NCBI GenBank assembly: GCA_032173965.1
Contig: CM063290.1
Span: 12,425,501 to 12,489,500, forward strand
DNA length: 64,000 bases
Source of the DNA: Sitta carolinensis
Lineage: Eukaryota > Chordata > Aves > Passeriformes > Sittidae
Direction: 5' to 3'
The first letter of the stretch is position 1, and each line of letters starts with the position of its first letter. Positions 1 through 16,146 of the stretch are shown here, piece after piece. The translations under genes and the position numbers were made by a program. Under the pieces are notes generated by a model. That model was not told the DNA's origin. It did not search any database and worked only from the letters and a program-made list of their open reading frames with translations.

Positions 1-340
1 GGGCACGGCACCGGGGGGGACACGGCACCGGGGGGGACACGGCACCGGGGGGGACACGGCACCGGGGGGCACGGCACCGGGGGGGACACGGCACCGGGGG
101 GGACACGGCACCGGGGGGGAAACGGCACCGGGGGGCACGGCACCGGGGGGGACACGGCACCGGGGGGGAAACGGCACCGGGGGGGAAACGGCACCGGGGG
201 GGAAACGGCACCGGGGGGCACGGTACCGGGGGGGAAACGGCACCGGGGGGGAAACGGCACCGGGGGGGACACGGCACCGGGGGGCACACGGCACCGGGGG
301 GCACACGGCACCGGGGGGCACACGGCACCGGGGGGCACGG
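1..340. repeat. G-rich minisatellite, about 17 bp unit, in PPP1R2 intron 1
   Basis: A tandem array whose unit is a short ACGGCACC core followed by a run of six or seven G. The core recurs at about 5, 22, 39, 56 and 71, so most units are 17 bp with some of 15-16 bp; a GACACGG/GAAACGG variant alternates. It begins at or before the window edge and ends about 20 bp before position 345. It lies in intron 1 of PPP1R2, just downstream of that gene's first exon. The G-runs are on the plus strand, which is the template strand for PPP1R2, and could form G-quadruplexes. Confidence 0.93.
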
Positions 341-344
341 CCCC

Positions 345-840
345 ATGGCTCCCCGGCCTGCCCGCGCAGCATTCCCCCCAGGCACGGCCGCCGCAGCAGG
401 TCCCGCTGGAGACGCCGCCCGGCTGATCCCGCTCGGCGGGCCCCTCGAAGGAGCGCGACGGCCGGAGGGAGGCCCTGCGGGGACCCGCCGCCGCCCACCA
501 CCACCGGGGCCTCACCCGTGCTCGTCCTCGTCGCAGGCCTGGCTGGTCTGTCGCGCCCCCACGGCCGCTCCCGAAGATGCCTTGCTGCCGCTCTTCTTCA
601 GGATGCCCTTGATGGGCCCCCGCCCCGTCGCCGAGGCGTCCGGTACTGAGGGCGCCTCCATGGCCGCGCCGCCCGCCCGGTTCCGCCGCCGCCGCCGCCC
701 CGGCCGGGCCCGCCCCGCGCCAGCGCCGCCGCCTCAGCCCGGCGCGCCCGCACCCCCTGGCGGCCGGAGGACCCACAGCGTCTCTGCTGTCGTGCGCATG
801 CGCGACCGCGAGGGGGCGCTCTGCGCGCGGGAGCGCGGCA
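345..840. promoter_or_regulatory. PPP1R2: CpG-island promoter region of PPP1R2
   Basis: This is a very GC- and CpG-rich block enclosing the first PPP1R2 exon (516-661, minus strand). The stretch 662-840 would be its 5' untranslated region and core promoter. No clear TATA box is visible, as expected for a housekeeping CpG promoter. The transcription start cannot be fixed from sequence alone. The upstream edge passes directly into the 58 bp minisatellite. Confidence 0.6.
516..661 (-). CDS. PPP1R2: PPP1R2 first coding exon (protein phosphatase 1 inhibitor 2), partial gene
   Basis: The exon encodes 48 complete codons plus two bases, starting at an ATG at 661 in a strong context (GCCATGG) and ending at a CGG|GTGAGG donor. 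The key evidence is PIKGILK at residues 16-22, the N-terminal PP1-docking motif of inhibitor 2. It follows a short Ala/Ser/Pro-rich start, as in vertebrate PPP1R2. The exon ends in an acidic CDEDEH stretch. The protein binds and inhibits the PP1 catalytic subunit in the cytoplasm and nucleus and is controlled by GSK3-type phosphorylation; those later exons lie beyond the left edge. The gene sits next to APOD, as in human 3q29. The intron argues against a PPP1R2 retrocopy. Confidence 0.85.
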
Positions 841-1522
841 GGGACACGGCCACAGGGACGGATGGACACAGGACACGGCACGGACACACGGACACAGAGA
901 CAGATGGACACAGGGACAGATGGACACAGGACACGGCACGGACACACGGACACAGAGACAGATGGACACAGGGACGGATGGACACAGGACACGGCACGGA
1001 CACACGGACACAGAGACAGATGGACACAGGGACGGATGGACACAGGACACGGCACGGACACACGGACACAGAGACAGATGGACACAGGGACAGATGGACA
1101 CAGGACACGGCACGGACACACGGACACAGAGACAGATGGACACAGGGACAGATGGACACAGGACACGGCACGGACACACGGACACAGAGACAGATGGACA
1201 CAGGGACAGATGGACACAGGACACGGCACGGACACACGGACACAGAGACAGATGGACACAGGGACAGATGGACACAGGACACGGCACGGACACACGGACA
1301 CGGCAGGGACACGGACACACGGACGGATGGACACAGGGACACGGCACGGACACACGGACACAGAGACAGATGGACACAGGACACGGCACGGACACACTGA
1401 CACGGCAGGGACACGGACACATGGACAGATGGACACAGGGCTGGATGGACATACGGACATGGCAGGGACACAGACACAGATACATGGACATGGGGGCACA
1501 GTGACACAGGGTGACACAGGGA
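840..1522. repeat. 58 bp minisatellite upstream of PPP1R2
   Basis: Near-perfect tandem copies of a 58 bp unit built from GGACACGGCAC, GGACACACGGACACAGAG and two GATGGACACAGG-like parts. Copies begin at 862, 920, 978, 1036, 1094, 1152, 1210 and 1268, and the array then degrades into shorter variants up to about 1520. Because 58 is not divisible by 3, successive copies rotate through all frames, which produces long open frames on both strands that are not genes. The array sits immediately upstream of the PPP1R2 CpG island. Confidence 0.95.
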
Positions 1523-1806
1523 CACAGAATCACTGAATCGGTCAGGTTGGAAGGGGTCACTTTGCACAGGATTGTGTCCAGATCGTTCTTGAATATGTGC
1601 AGTGGCGGAAACTTTACAGCCTCTCTGGGCAATCTGCTCTAGTGCTCCATCACCCACACAGTAAAGAAGTCATTCCCCAAATTCAGGTGAAATGTCTTGT
1701 GCACCAGTTTCTGCTTCTTGCCTCTCATCCTAATGGTTGACACCACTGAGAAGAGCTTGGCTCCATCTTCTTGGCATCTCCCATCAGATCCATACATATT
1801 TTGATG
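1523..1806 (-). mobile_element. CR1 LINE fragment, 3' part, minus orientation
   Basis: It begins on the plus strand with an ACAGAATCACTGAATC-type tail followed by GGTTGGAAGGGG, the reverse complement of the standard 3' end of avian CR1. It continues with recognisable CR1 wording such as the GCTCTAGTGCTCCATCACCC segment. It is 5'-truncated, as most CR1 copies are. The 58 bp satellite lies on one side and a short stretch matching that satellite resumes on the other (1807-1824), so the element appears to interrupt the array. Confidence 0.85.
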
Positions 1807-1824
1807 AGGACACACGGACACAGA

Positions 1825-3990
1825 GGTCTGGGTGTGCGCAGGGCCGGTGCCCACACCGGGAGGTGTGTGCCGCCCTGGGGCTGTCTGCACATCCACGGAG
1901 CTCTGGGCACTGCGTGGGTCTTGTGCCAGTTTGGCGCTCCCACGCGCTCGGGAGGGTTTGGCGTGTGCAGAGTGTCCCGTGTGTGCCGTGGTGCGGGGCA
2001 CTCGTGGCAGGGCAGGCTGCAGCTGCGCCTCCCGAGCTCTCCGTGCCGCCATGCAGAGATGCCCTCTGCACCGCGTGTTTGCCTGAGCAGCCCGGGGTTG
2101 TCACGGTCTGTGGCACAACGAACAGCCAGTGTGGTCTCCAGAGGGCCAAGGCATCACAGGGTTTTGTCTCTGAGTGAAACATTCCGGTTTCTTAGCCACA
2201 CCTGGAGATCCCAGTTCCCAGCCAGATACAGGGGCAGTGCCTGCCCAGCTGATGGGGCTGCAGGTTCCCACCCCTAGGGCTCGGTGCCTGCACAGCCACA
2301 CAGAATTTTATCACACAGAATGGGGGCTACAGCAGCACCATCCATATGAGAAGGAAAATAGGAACCCGACAAAGCAGTGATGAAATAATTACACCCAGAA
2401 TCTGACACACTTGGGAGCAACCATGCAGTTGTTTGCATCCTGGCATGTCCATCATCCTTATAGCCTGAAAAATCGGGTGGAGCATTTAATTCTGTGTCAC
2501 AGGAACTGTGGCATTAGGATTTGAAAGTTTAAAGGGATAATGACTTAAACATGGCAGTTGTTTCTGGTCCTTCCCATCCTGGCCACCTCTGACTAGTAAA
2601 GATTAGTGACATACTGGCTTCCTGCTCAACTCCTGTAGCTCTCCCAGGGCAAGAAAGTGCTCTGCAGCACACCCACACCACCAGGGGCCCACCAAAATAA
2701 GTGTAGAATGTTTCCTGCAGATTTACAGCATTCTACATCCATGTCATTATTTCTTCATGTCAATAAAAGCAGCAGGAGATGGGGGTCACTGTCAGCCAAA
2801 GCCACAACACAGATTTGCTGGCAGGGCTCAGACAATGGGGCATGCCCATAGATCCAACCCCAGAGAGCTGGAAAGAGCTCCAGGGTCCTGAAATAAACCC
2901 TTGCCCTTCAGCCGTGGTTGTTATGTTCATTGCAACTCTGCACAGCTGTGGCAGTGCTGTGACCTCAGAGGAGGCCCCACACACTGAGCCCCCAATCTGC
3001 TGGCAAAGGCTGTGCAGCTGGGAAGGTACAAAAGGCCCGAAGCAGGTATTTTTATTTCATTTTTAATGAGTTGCATGAATGCTATTGAAGCAGAGTTGTC
3101 GTGGTGCCTGCTGAACACCTGCCAGGGCAGATGCTGCGCCAGCGGGCACTCGGCACGTGCAACAGCAGTGGGCAGGACGTCAAGCAGAGCCTGCTGTCTC
3201 CTGGTGTTCAGGGAAAAACCTCTGGAAGAGAGAACAAGGGAGCAACCCCATCTCTGTATGTCTGCTTACAAGAACAGCCAGAGCTGGCCCCTTAGGAGGG
3301 CAGGACCAGTCTCATTAGAGGCAAGAGAAGGACACATATAGACATTGGGGATGGAGGGATGCTGAATCTCTGGACTTTTTTAGATTTAAAATACAAAGGG
3401 CAGATCTGATTTCTAGCAAGGAGGTCTGCTCACTTAGCAGCCACACATGCCTACAGCCCTGCGTTGGAAAACTCTCAAGACCCTGAGCCTCAGTTCCCAG
3501 GCTGCAGGACTGACCCACCACATCTGCATGTTGCTGCTGCTAAGGCAGTGCACACACTGCTCAGACACTGTGGATTCTTGGCAGGCCCAGAAGCATCAAG
3601 ACAAAATTTGGAAATGAACATGGGGCTGTGTGATGAATGATTTTTCCCCAGGACTAATACTTGCACATTATAACTCATACCCTTTCCCATCCACGTACTG
3701 GAAGACTCTCAGCAACAGCAGAGTTTCAGGTCTGTATTTCAGGGTTTCTTTCTTTCACCCATTAGCATTGACTCAGTCAGTTATGCTGCAAAAGTCAGAG
3801 CAAGACAAAAAGAGGGGGAGAGTGATACAGGGAATGACAAGCAAGGAGTAACTCTGGGCTGGCAAACTACTGTTAGTAAAAAGGAAACTACTGATATTAA
3901 ATTTCTCAGGTACACAGAGAAATTCTAATGGATAATAAAGCAAGCAACAAAGTTTATCTCTGGTCTGGTGCTGTGTCTGCATGCCAGGAG
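1825..3990. other. Intergenic DNA between PPP1R2 and APOD
   Basis: No exon with credible splice sites and a recognisable product was seen. The open frames here are short, overlap on both strands and show no family motif. The right part probably includes the APOD 3' untranslated region, since that gene ends at 3991 on the minus strand. Confidence 0.6.
3051..3067 (-). terminator. APOD: Candidate APOD polyadenylation signals
   Basis: On the minus strand an ATTAAA (3062-3067) is followed by an AATAAA (3051-3056), about 930 bp past the APOD stop codon. No canonical signal was found closer to the stop. The implied 3' untranslated region is longer than that of human APOD, so a noncanonical nearer site is possible. 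Confidence 0.3.
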
Positions 3991-7814
<3,824 letters not shown>

Positions 7815-8736
7815 GGCTGCACTGGGATGCAGGCAGGAAATGGACCTGGGCAGAAGGAAAACAGCTGAGCAGGGGCCTCCCTGGAGCAGAGCTTTGTGTG
7901 AAATGTGGCACAGACATGTAGCAGGGTTCCTCAGGGGCACAGCAAGGAGGAAAGAATTATTAGAAGAGTGCTAAAGAAGTCCTCAGACCAAAACAGTCTT
8001 AAGCCCTGCCAGGCTGTGCCCAGCAGCTCCACAAAAAGTCAGGCAATGCCTGGTGAGAACACTTGTACTCATCACCCACATCTGACACGTAGCAAGATTC
8101 AGGGGTGATAAATGTCCAAGGACCCACAGGAGCATCATCATTTTTCCAAAGCTGAGGCAAGGGGAAACACAGGATGTTTGCTTTAAAATGGTGGAGCACA
8201 AGGAATATTCAAGAGTTAGCAGAGAGCTGGGGCCCTGGGACATGGACATGAGCACTGTATACCTGCAGCATACACCTGCATGGCAGGAGGGACATCCCCA
8301 GGTAAGCCAGAGCTGCCTGACACTGCAACAGGGTGGGAGAGACAGTGCAGCTGCACAGCACTGCAAGGTGGAGAAGTTGCTGGAGATTCAAATCAGCACC
8401 AAATGCAACATGAACTGACCCCCAAAAGCATGGGGAGAGGAGGGAAAGGACAGCTTTTCCTGCAGAGCAGAAGCAGGAGCCGTGCTGCTCGCACCCAAAC
8501 AGTCGCTGGAGCCAGGATGCTGCCCACATGCTTTGGGCTCTGCCTGGGGCACGTGGGCATGTACAGACCCTGCAGCACTGGGCTGCTCTGATTCCCTGCT
8601 GGGAACTCCTCCACGGGAGCAGCGGTAACATTTTCCCCGAGTTTAGAAGAAAAGCTCACTGGGTCTCCAGCTGCAGGCACAGGCCCCACTGCAGACACAG
8701 ACAGTTCGCATTTTGAATCTCCCAATTCAGACATAC

Positions 8737-8792
8737 CTTGGTGCACGAGGTGCGGTGATGCTCCGCAGAGGACCAGGGCAGCAAGGGACAGC
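8737..8792 (-). promoter_or_regulatory. APOD: Probable noncoding first exon and promoter of APOD
   Basis: A strong donor (AAG|GTATGT) on the minus strand defines the 3' end of this exon at 8737. About 80 bp further upstream is a TATA-like TTAAAAAGA (8814-8823), placing a start near 8790. This pairs in phase-free fashion with the acceptor at 7821-7822. Human APOD likewise has a noncoding first exon. This is a prediction from signals only. Confidence 0.4.
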
Positions 8793-9647
8793 TCTGTGGT
8801 GAGCTCTCTGCTTCTCTTTTTAAGTGTGCTGGGATCATCATTATTCAGCTCTGGCACAAGCCACTCCCTGGTCCCCGACGTGTTTTAGGTTTTTTGGCAG
8901 GCCAGTCAGCTGCCTTAGATCTGCAGCTGGTACGAAGCTGGAGATGGGCTGCAACTTGGCTGCTCACCCAGGCAAACAAAGGCACCCCACGTGTCTGGAT
9001 ATCGCCCTGCAGCTGCAGAGCTCTCTGCCTTGCAGCTGCTCGCTAAAGCCTCAGCCTCAAATGGCAGGGGAAGGAAAGAAATAACGCAACATTTGAGAGG
9101 GGCTGGAGACAGCAGCAGCTCCCCTCCTGCACCCTCTGGTCCAGCAGCCATGCTCCAAGGGTGGACATGCAGCAGCCGTGGCCCTGCTCCAAGGGGGGAG
9201 ATGCAGCCTCCTCTGCCTCCTTCTTCAGCCTTGGAGATCCTCCACTGCAATATCCTTGTCCCCATCACAGTCACTTGCTGCAAGTTCATGAGGAGCATGA
9301 AGCAGTGGGATGTATCACAGGTTTGTCTGAGGAGCTGAAAGACCTTTCAGCAGTTTTCTTCTAGACTTTTAAATCTTATTACAAGGAAAGATGCTGGTGA
9401 AATTAATTCCATTTAATAGATTAATTTAGTGCTGACCTGGTACTTTTTCCAGCAGGTGCCCGGCAAATACCTTTGACATCAGAGCAGCCATCTGTGAAGA
9501 CAGCCGGTCCCAAGAGTTATACAAGAAGAGTTGAGTCATTGACAGGAAGCACTCTGTGTTTAATTACATTTTAATGTAATCTCTGTTGAGACTTTCTCTC
9601 TAGGTGTGTTTTTACATGCTGCCCTGCATGCCTTGCTCACAAATGCA

Positions 9648-9671
9648 CGCACACACACACACACACACACA
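9648..9671. repeat. (CA)n microsatellite
   Basis: About twelve consecutive CA dinucleotides just after an AAATGCACGC stretch. It is a simple-sequence repeat and likely length-polymorphic. Confidence 0.95.
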
Positions 9672-12600
9672 TATGAGCTCCTGACTGCCCAAATGCCACC
9701 CCAAGAGCCACAGAGAGCTCAGTCCTGTCCCCTTCTGGGGCCGTGCTGCCGAGGTGTGCCCTGAAATACAACCCAGACAAGGTGTGTCCTAGGACCCCAA
9801 CGACCACCAGACCTGTGCCTGGCTCACCCAACGCAGAGCCAGCAGCACCAACTGGGGGTGAATGACCCAGGGGAACACACAGTCCATGGTCTGCCACAGT
9901 GCTTGGCACAGGGCAGAGGAGCTTGCAGGGCTCTCCAGGCCTCCATACAACTCATTAGTACTTTGGCAGCCACCAGTGTCCCTGATGGGGTTGCTCTGGC
10001 TGCCCATGTTAAAGTCAAAGATGACCTGCAGACTTTCTGCAAGCCCCACATTCACCTGCACCACTTGCAACACAAACAGGTTAGAAGTCAGGGAATCCCT
10101 GGACAGACCCTGGCCTGAATGGTACAAGTGCTGCCATGCTGCAGTACACTGGTGGGATTCCCTATGCACAGCACAGCAGCAAGCAGTTTTGCTCCTGAGC
10201 TCAGCTGCCTACATCCTGCAGAGTAATCAGAGAAGAAAGTCCTGCAAAAGGGCCAGCTTGGCCATCATGGTACATTTGCATATGGAAATGTGTCTGTGTG
10301 GTTATCCACATATGCACATAGAGCATTCTCCTATGGGATGGAGCAAGGACTCCTTGGCTGTGGTGGCAGCAATGTGCCCTTGGGTGGAATGGTTCTGAGG
10401 AAGCCTTTTACACTTCTGCAGCAGGAGGGGCTCCTGCTTGCCCTGGCCTGCAGCTGCTGCCCAGCACCCAAGGGCTGCCCTGCAGTGTCAGCCCTCCCAG
10501 GGACATATCTGTGTGGCTGGGCACTGCCATTTTGGCTCCCAGCACACTGCAGCCAGAGTCACACCAGAGCACCGAGGTGTTCACCCAGCCATGCTCCATG
10601 GAACTCCTGCTGCAGGAGTGTGTAGGAGTGGGCCATGGCCAGGATATTGAGATGTCAGGAGCCAGCAGGAGCTGACATTCCTTGAGCCCCACTGAGAGTG
10701 GAGATGACAGGTGGGGTGGGCTTGGTTGTAGTCATCACCCCCCTTGCAGCCAGCACCAACAACACTGGAAGAAAACCCATCTTTCCAGGAAATTCCACAT
10801 CCAGCCAAGGCAGCACCCTCAGAAGTGCAGGAGCTGCAGTGGAGCCCTATTTCTCCATTGGCCACTGCCAGCCAAGGAACATCCCATGGGTACCGAGGCA
10901 CTGCACAGCTTGCAGCACAGATGATGAGAGCTGACAGCCGAGCTTGCTGCCACTGCTGGGACATCTCCACACAAGCACTGGCTGCACCTTCCTCAGGGGC
11001 ACATTTCTGGGCTCTGCCTGACTACAGAAGGAAGCACCCAGGTATCTGCCACTCATCTCTTGGAGTAGAGCAGGTTTAGGGTGCTGCAGCTGAGTCCGTG
11101 CTTGGGGCCAGCTGGACAGGACATGTTCAGTGGCCACTCCAGGACCCTCCTGTCATTCCACCTCCAGCACCACCAGTACCACTCGCCTGCACAGCCCAGA
11201 GTCTGCTCCGTGTCCCACCTGTCACTAGCCCGCAGAAGGAGCCGGCTCTGAGCCTCTCCAGAGCAAGGGTTCGGGGAAAAGCATAACTTTATAATTGCAC
11301 CTAATTGTGGGGTGGGAGCAGTCATCTCCACCCGGTAAGCAGTTTGTACCCTGGAGCAGAGGAGGGGCCACACATCAAAGGGCAGGCAGCTGGAGCAGGG
11401 GAGGGAGGGCAGGAAGGAGGAAAGCTGTGGAGAAACCAGGGCAAAAGGGGGGGGCGAGCACCAGACACGCTCGGAATGCTTCACGCAAGAATGAACCTCC
11501 CCCACATTTCTAGGTAATGAGGCAGCTGCAGGGCAGGCTGCGGGGCTTGTGCACAGGACATGGCCAGGGAGGTGCCACGGGGGCTGCAGGAGGGCAGGGC
11601 AGGGCAGGGGGGCTGTGGGGGGTGGGCAGGGGTGGGTGCACAGCGGGCACGGGGTGAGGTGGCATGAGCCACACAGCGCGTCCGGGGTGACAGCGGGCAG
11701 CACGCACAGGCTGACGAGATAGCCTCACGCTGCCCATGTCGGAGACAAAGCCCATCTGGCTCCAGCGAGAGGATGCAACAGCGCTGAGTGCTGCCAGCAA
11801 AGAAACCCCCTCGTTAGAACAAGCTAGAAGTGCCGATAAAAGTTCAGCCAGCAGAGGGCTAGGACAGGGCAGTGCCACTCCACCTGTGCCACTCTACCTG
11901 TAGCCGACCTGGCTTAGTGCAGGCGTGAGATTGTCCTGTTGCACCCCCCAGATATCAGCTCCTGGCACCTACGAAACAGCACTTCAGCTAGCCAGGCCTG
12001 CTGGGGATCTGACCCCAGGAACAGACCGTCCTACCACTGGTAGGTCTGGGTCTCCAGCTGGGGTTTCAGCAGCTGCAAAGAAGCCCCCAGCAGCTTGAGA
12101 ACCAGGATAACCTGGGAGTGCTGGGACTCCCACCATGGAGACAACATTGTTTGCATGGACAGCTCTCTCTGACTCAGGTGGTGCCTTCCATTTTGTTTTA
12201 TTTTCTCCTCTCCGCGAAATGGGGCTTTGTGTTGGCCAGCAAGTTGCAACATGTATATAGAAACAAAAATCAACAAATAGGAGACAAGACGGAGAAAAGA
12301 AAAGCAGGTGGGAATTTTCCTCTGTTTGTAGGAGTGGCAGAAAGTGCTTTGAAATCTGTTTATGCAAAGTGGTGTAAAATTTTTTAATTACACTTACGAC
12401 AGCAAAGGAAGTAAACAGACTCTGGATGCATGAACTGGCCTCTGGAATATGGGAACTTGGTCCCATGCAAGTGCACAAAATATGTTGTGATTCATTTATA
12501 TACAATTAGTGAGTAGCTCTCCACCTTGGAAGTTATCCAATTATGTATTCAAAACACAAGAAACCAAAGAGAGAGAATTTAGGAAGTTAGAAAACTAAAA

Positions 12601-15600
12601 AGGGTATTATGATTTAAGGGACAACCCCTGTCATGCAGGACCAGCAGTGTTTCTGGCTGTGCTGAGGAAGGCTCCTCAACCTAACTGGCATTGCTTCCAA
12701 GATCCGAATCCCTGCAGAAAGAGAAGTGAGAGGGATAGTTACTCTTCAGAAAGTAGAAAAAACAAAACAGAGAGAAGGAAAACAAGGTATCTGTATACAG
12801 AAATACACAGCAGATCTGGACCAGTGACAAAGCTTTGGCCCAGTGCCATCTCACCCCTGTGTATGTGCTCACCATAAAAACTGGAGTTTAGGCAGTGCCC
12901 ATAATCCTGGGGTTTTGCTACATTCCCGTGCCCCACATGAAGGGCTGCCTTATGCTGCTAAATAAGGTTAAAGAAGTTCTGTTGATGCACTTGCTGCTGG
13001 CTTCTCACAGCAGACCCTGGGTACAGGCAGAGCAGGCACTTGGCCAGGTTTGTCCTCACAGAGAGGAGTGAGGAGTGCACAGCCTCAGGGGGCAGAGTAG
13101 GACTTCTCCAATGGATGTAGGAGCAGATCCCCTGGGCATTTACCAGACTCCTGTGGGCTCTCTCTGGGAATGCCCACTCAGAGTTGAGCATGGTGGGCAC
13201 TGCAGGGCCCTGGCTGTGTGACTGCACTCAGCACAGGGTGCTGCTGCCATCCTCTGTGCCCCACTGAGCCGTGCCCAAAGAGCACCCTGGCAGCTGCCCT
13301 GCCCTGCATCCCCTTCTCAGAGGAGAGCTCCCACATTCCCCAGTGGATTCATTATGCTTTTTTCTCAACCAGCAACATGTAGCCTATTGAAACATACTGT
13401 AAATTATGTAAAAAATGTCATCAGGCATGTTTAGAGAGCTTTTTCTGCAAAAGGATCTTCTGCTCTCACAGAGAAAGCACAGTGATCTGTTCACAGCATC
13501 ACCAGCTCTGTCCAAGAGATGCCCAACTATGGCTATTTAAAGCCCACAGCCCTATTTTCTGCAGCTAAGCCATATTTCAGTCCTTAGCTCAGGCATGCGT
13601 TAATGCAGTTACACAATTATATTTTCTATGACCTATATACAACCTACATCTTCCTCATAACACACATTTATAGTGAGTGGGTAATCGCAGCTCTGCTCAC
13701 GGAAAGAGAACAGCCTCTATTACATTAAGAAATGCAGTTAAGAAATCTCCTGCAGATTGTGCTGTCCTGCCAGCCAAGCAGGAAGCCCTTTGGCAGGAAC
13801 GTGGGCTCTCCTGCTGCTAGAGCACTTTGGAGCCTTCTTCAGTTCAGCAACTTGCATCAGCTTCCAGGAGCCCAGGAATCACACAGGGAGTTCAGGGGTG
13901 GCCTCAGACTCTTAGATATCCCTCACTCATAGGCCTCAAGGCTGCTTTATATATGTTTTATATGTGCACCAGGAAGACCCAAGAGCAGAACTTTGGCCCT
14001 GAAGGGCTTCTCAACCAGCCAGCACAGCATTGCCATCCCATATCTCTGATTCCCCCAGTCTCACACCACAGGTCAGAGGAGAATTTTAAGAATACCCTTT
14101 CTGAAAGAGTATGTCTCATCCCTCCACACAGGCTGAGAGCACAAAGACACTGGCATATGTGTTTGGCTTTGCCTGTGAATAGCTGCATTGAGGCCACTGA
14201 GCCCAAGCACACACAGCTTGCATTGAAACACAGACCTAAGTGTTTGCTAGTCTGGAATTTACATTGTACAGAAAATAAATAGCATAAATTCAGTGGTCAG
14301 TGCTCTGACTTTGGTGCAATGTATGGTAACAGTATGAAATGGCACAGAGATACCATTCATGGTAAGTTTCATTCAAACCAGTTGGGAGATTATAGGAATG
14401 ATTAGTTTAGACAGTATTTAAAACACTTCTATCTGTGCTGCACCCCAGGAATACTAGGCAGGTGTGTATTTCAGTGTGGAGACACCTGGCATGAGGACAT
14501 GCATGCATTACCCACATGTCATACTTGCATTCCCTGACATAATTATGCTTGAGAAGTAGTTGTTACCTATGGACTAGAACAAAAGCTTCTTACACCAGGA
14601 CAGATATACAGGAGGGTAGGAACTTCCTTGGGATGCAATAGATCAATATGGGACTGATTTTGATTCTGTGTCTGTGCCCAGACAGAGCTGGAAGCCAGCT
14701 CCTGTCTTGTGCCTGCAGGAAGGACAGCTGCCTGAAGCAGGAGCCAAGTGCCATCCCTGCCCACAGGGAGCTGGGGGCTTCCTGCTCCTGTTAGCACCTG
14801 TTAGTGCTGCAGGAAGGGAGCAGCCACCCTGTACAGGTGTCCCCAAAGCCTGAGGGAACCAGGCATGTGTGGTTCAGGGCTGTAAAAGTGGCAGTGGTAC
14901 AAAAAGAAGGTCCAGAGCTACAGAGTCTTAGGGACCTGCTTGTTGATAAAGGTGTACAGCAAAAGAACATGTGCCTGGAGAGGATGAGGTTGGGTCTTAG
15001 CATGTGGACCAAGAGTATATGGGAAGGATGGGGACAGAAGTGTTTCTTGTGTGTGCACATGGTGTGGCAGCAGCTCCCAGTAAAAGCACTGGCTCCATCC
15101 TCACACCAGTGGGGGATGCCTGAGAAAACTCAGTGCTGGAGTCCCTTGTTGGGATGGACAGACCACTGCACCCACTGGATGTCTACATCCTGCACCTCTT
15201 CAAAGCCTCCTTGTGCCAACAGCCAAGCCACCACACCATTTCACCCTCTTTAAGGATGGCCACTGCTACCTTGAAGCCTTTTCCAGGCACATTTTATGCA
15301 GGCACTTCCTCATTATCAAAGTGCACCTCAGCTGTATTGAAGTACATGATCCTCATTTCTTCTTCTGAGGGCTGCCAGGCTAAGTACCTGCACAAGCTTT
15401 CTACAGGGAGGGAAGCTGTAGAGCCATACTCCAGACACCCACTGGATGTCTCCATCCACTGACACATCCCTCCCTGCAGTAAGTGATGGAGCCATGGGCC
15501 CCTACCAGGGTGCATTCCCTCTCCCAGCAGCTCCCTGCTCGATCATGCTTCCTGGAGCAATGGATGCCTCTCATCAGAGCTGGAAAGGGAAGGTGCTTTG

Positions 15601-16100
15601 CTGTGCTCTGAATGCTTCAACACCTCTGAACAGGCAGAAACCAGGAAGGAGACACAAGGACAGCCTGCTGACTGATTGTCATAGTAACCTGGTTAAAGTC
15701 TCACCAGGAAAATGACTTCTCCTACAGCACTTGGCCCCACAAGGTGATAGGTACCACCCACACCCCTGGGTGCACAATTGCTCTGGCAGGGAGGCCCTGG
15801 AGCTGTGCAGTAATAGACCATGCAGAGTTTTCCCCCAAATTACAGTTCAAGGTCCCTGGGCAAGGTGCCTGTGGGGTGATGGTTAACCTTGGTGCCTGTT
15901 TAAGAGCAGCACAATGGTGTTAATGCCTGTCGTTTAACCCTGGCACCTTCCTCCCTGCAGCTCTAACAATCCAGAGCACTTTAAAAGCCACTTGTAGCAG
16001 CCTTCATGCAGAAGACTGGAGTCTCCACGTTTATTATTCTGCCACAAAAAGTGATTCAGCCTATGGGAAGTGGGATAAACCTATTCTGGTATCAGTTATA

Positions 16101-16101
16101 A

Positions 16102-16143
<42 letters not shown>
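16101..16143 (+). repeat. Long uninterrupted poly-A tract
   Basis: About 43 consecutive A following TCAGTTATAAC. A pure tract this long is often the tail of a recent retroposed copy, but the flanking sequence to the left is not a gene or repeat I recognise. No AATAAA lies just before it, only a GGATAAAC at about 40 bp. Confidence 0.85.

Positions 16144-16146
<3 letters not shown>

Noticed and set aside
345..1657. Long open frames through the 58 bp satellite on both strands (up to 351 codons)
   Set aside because: The peptide repeats follow directly from the 58 bp period cycling through three frames; there are no stops because the unit lacks them. They are not genes.
11053..11703. 216-codon Pro/Cys-rich minus frame
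   Set aside because: It has biased composition, no motif and no supporting splice context.
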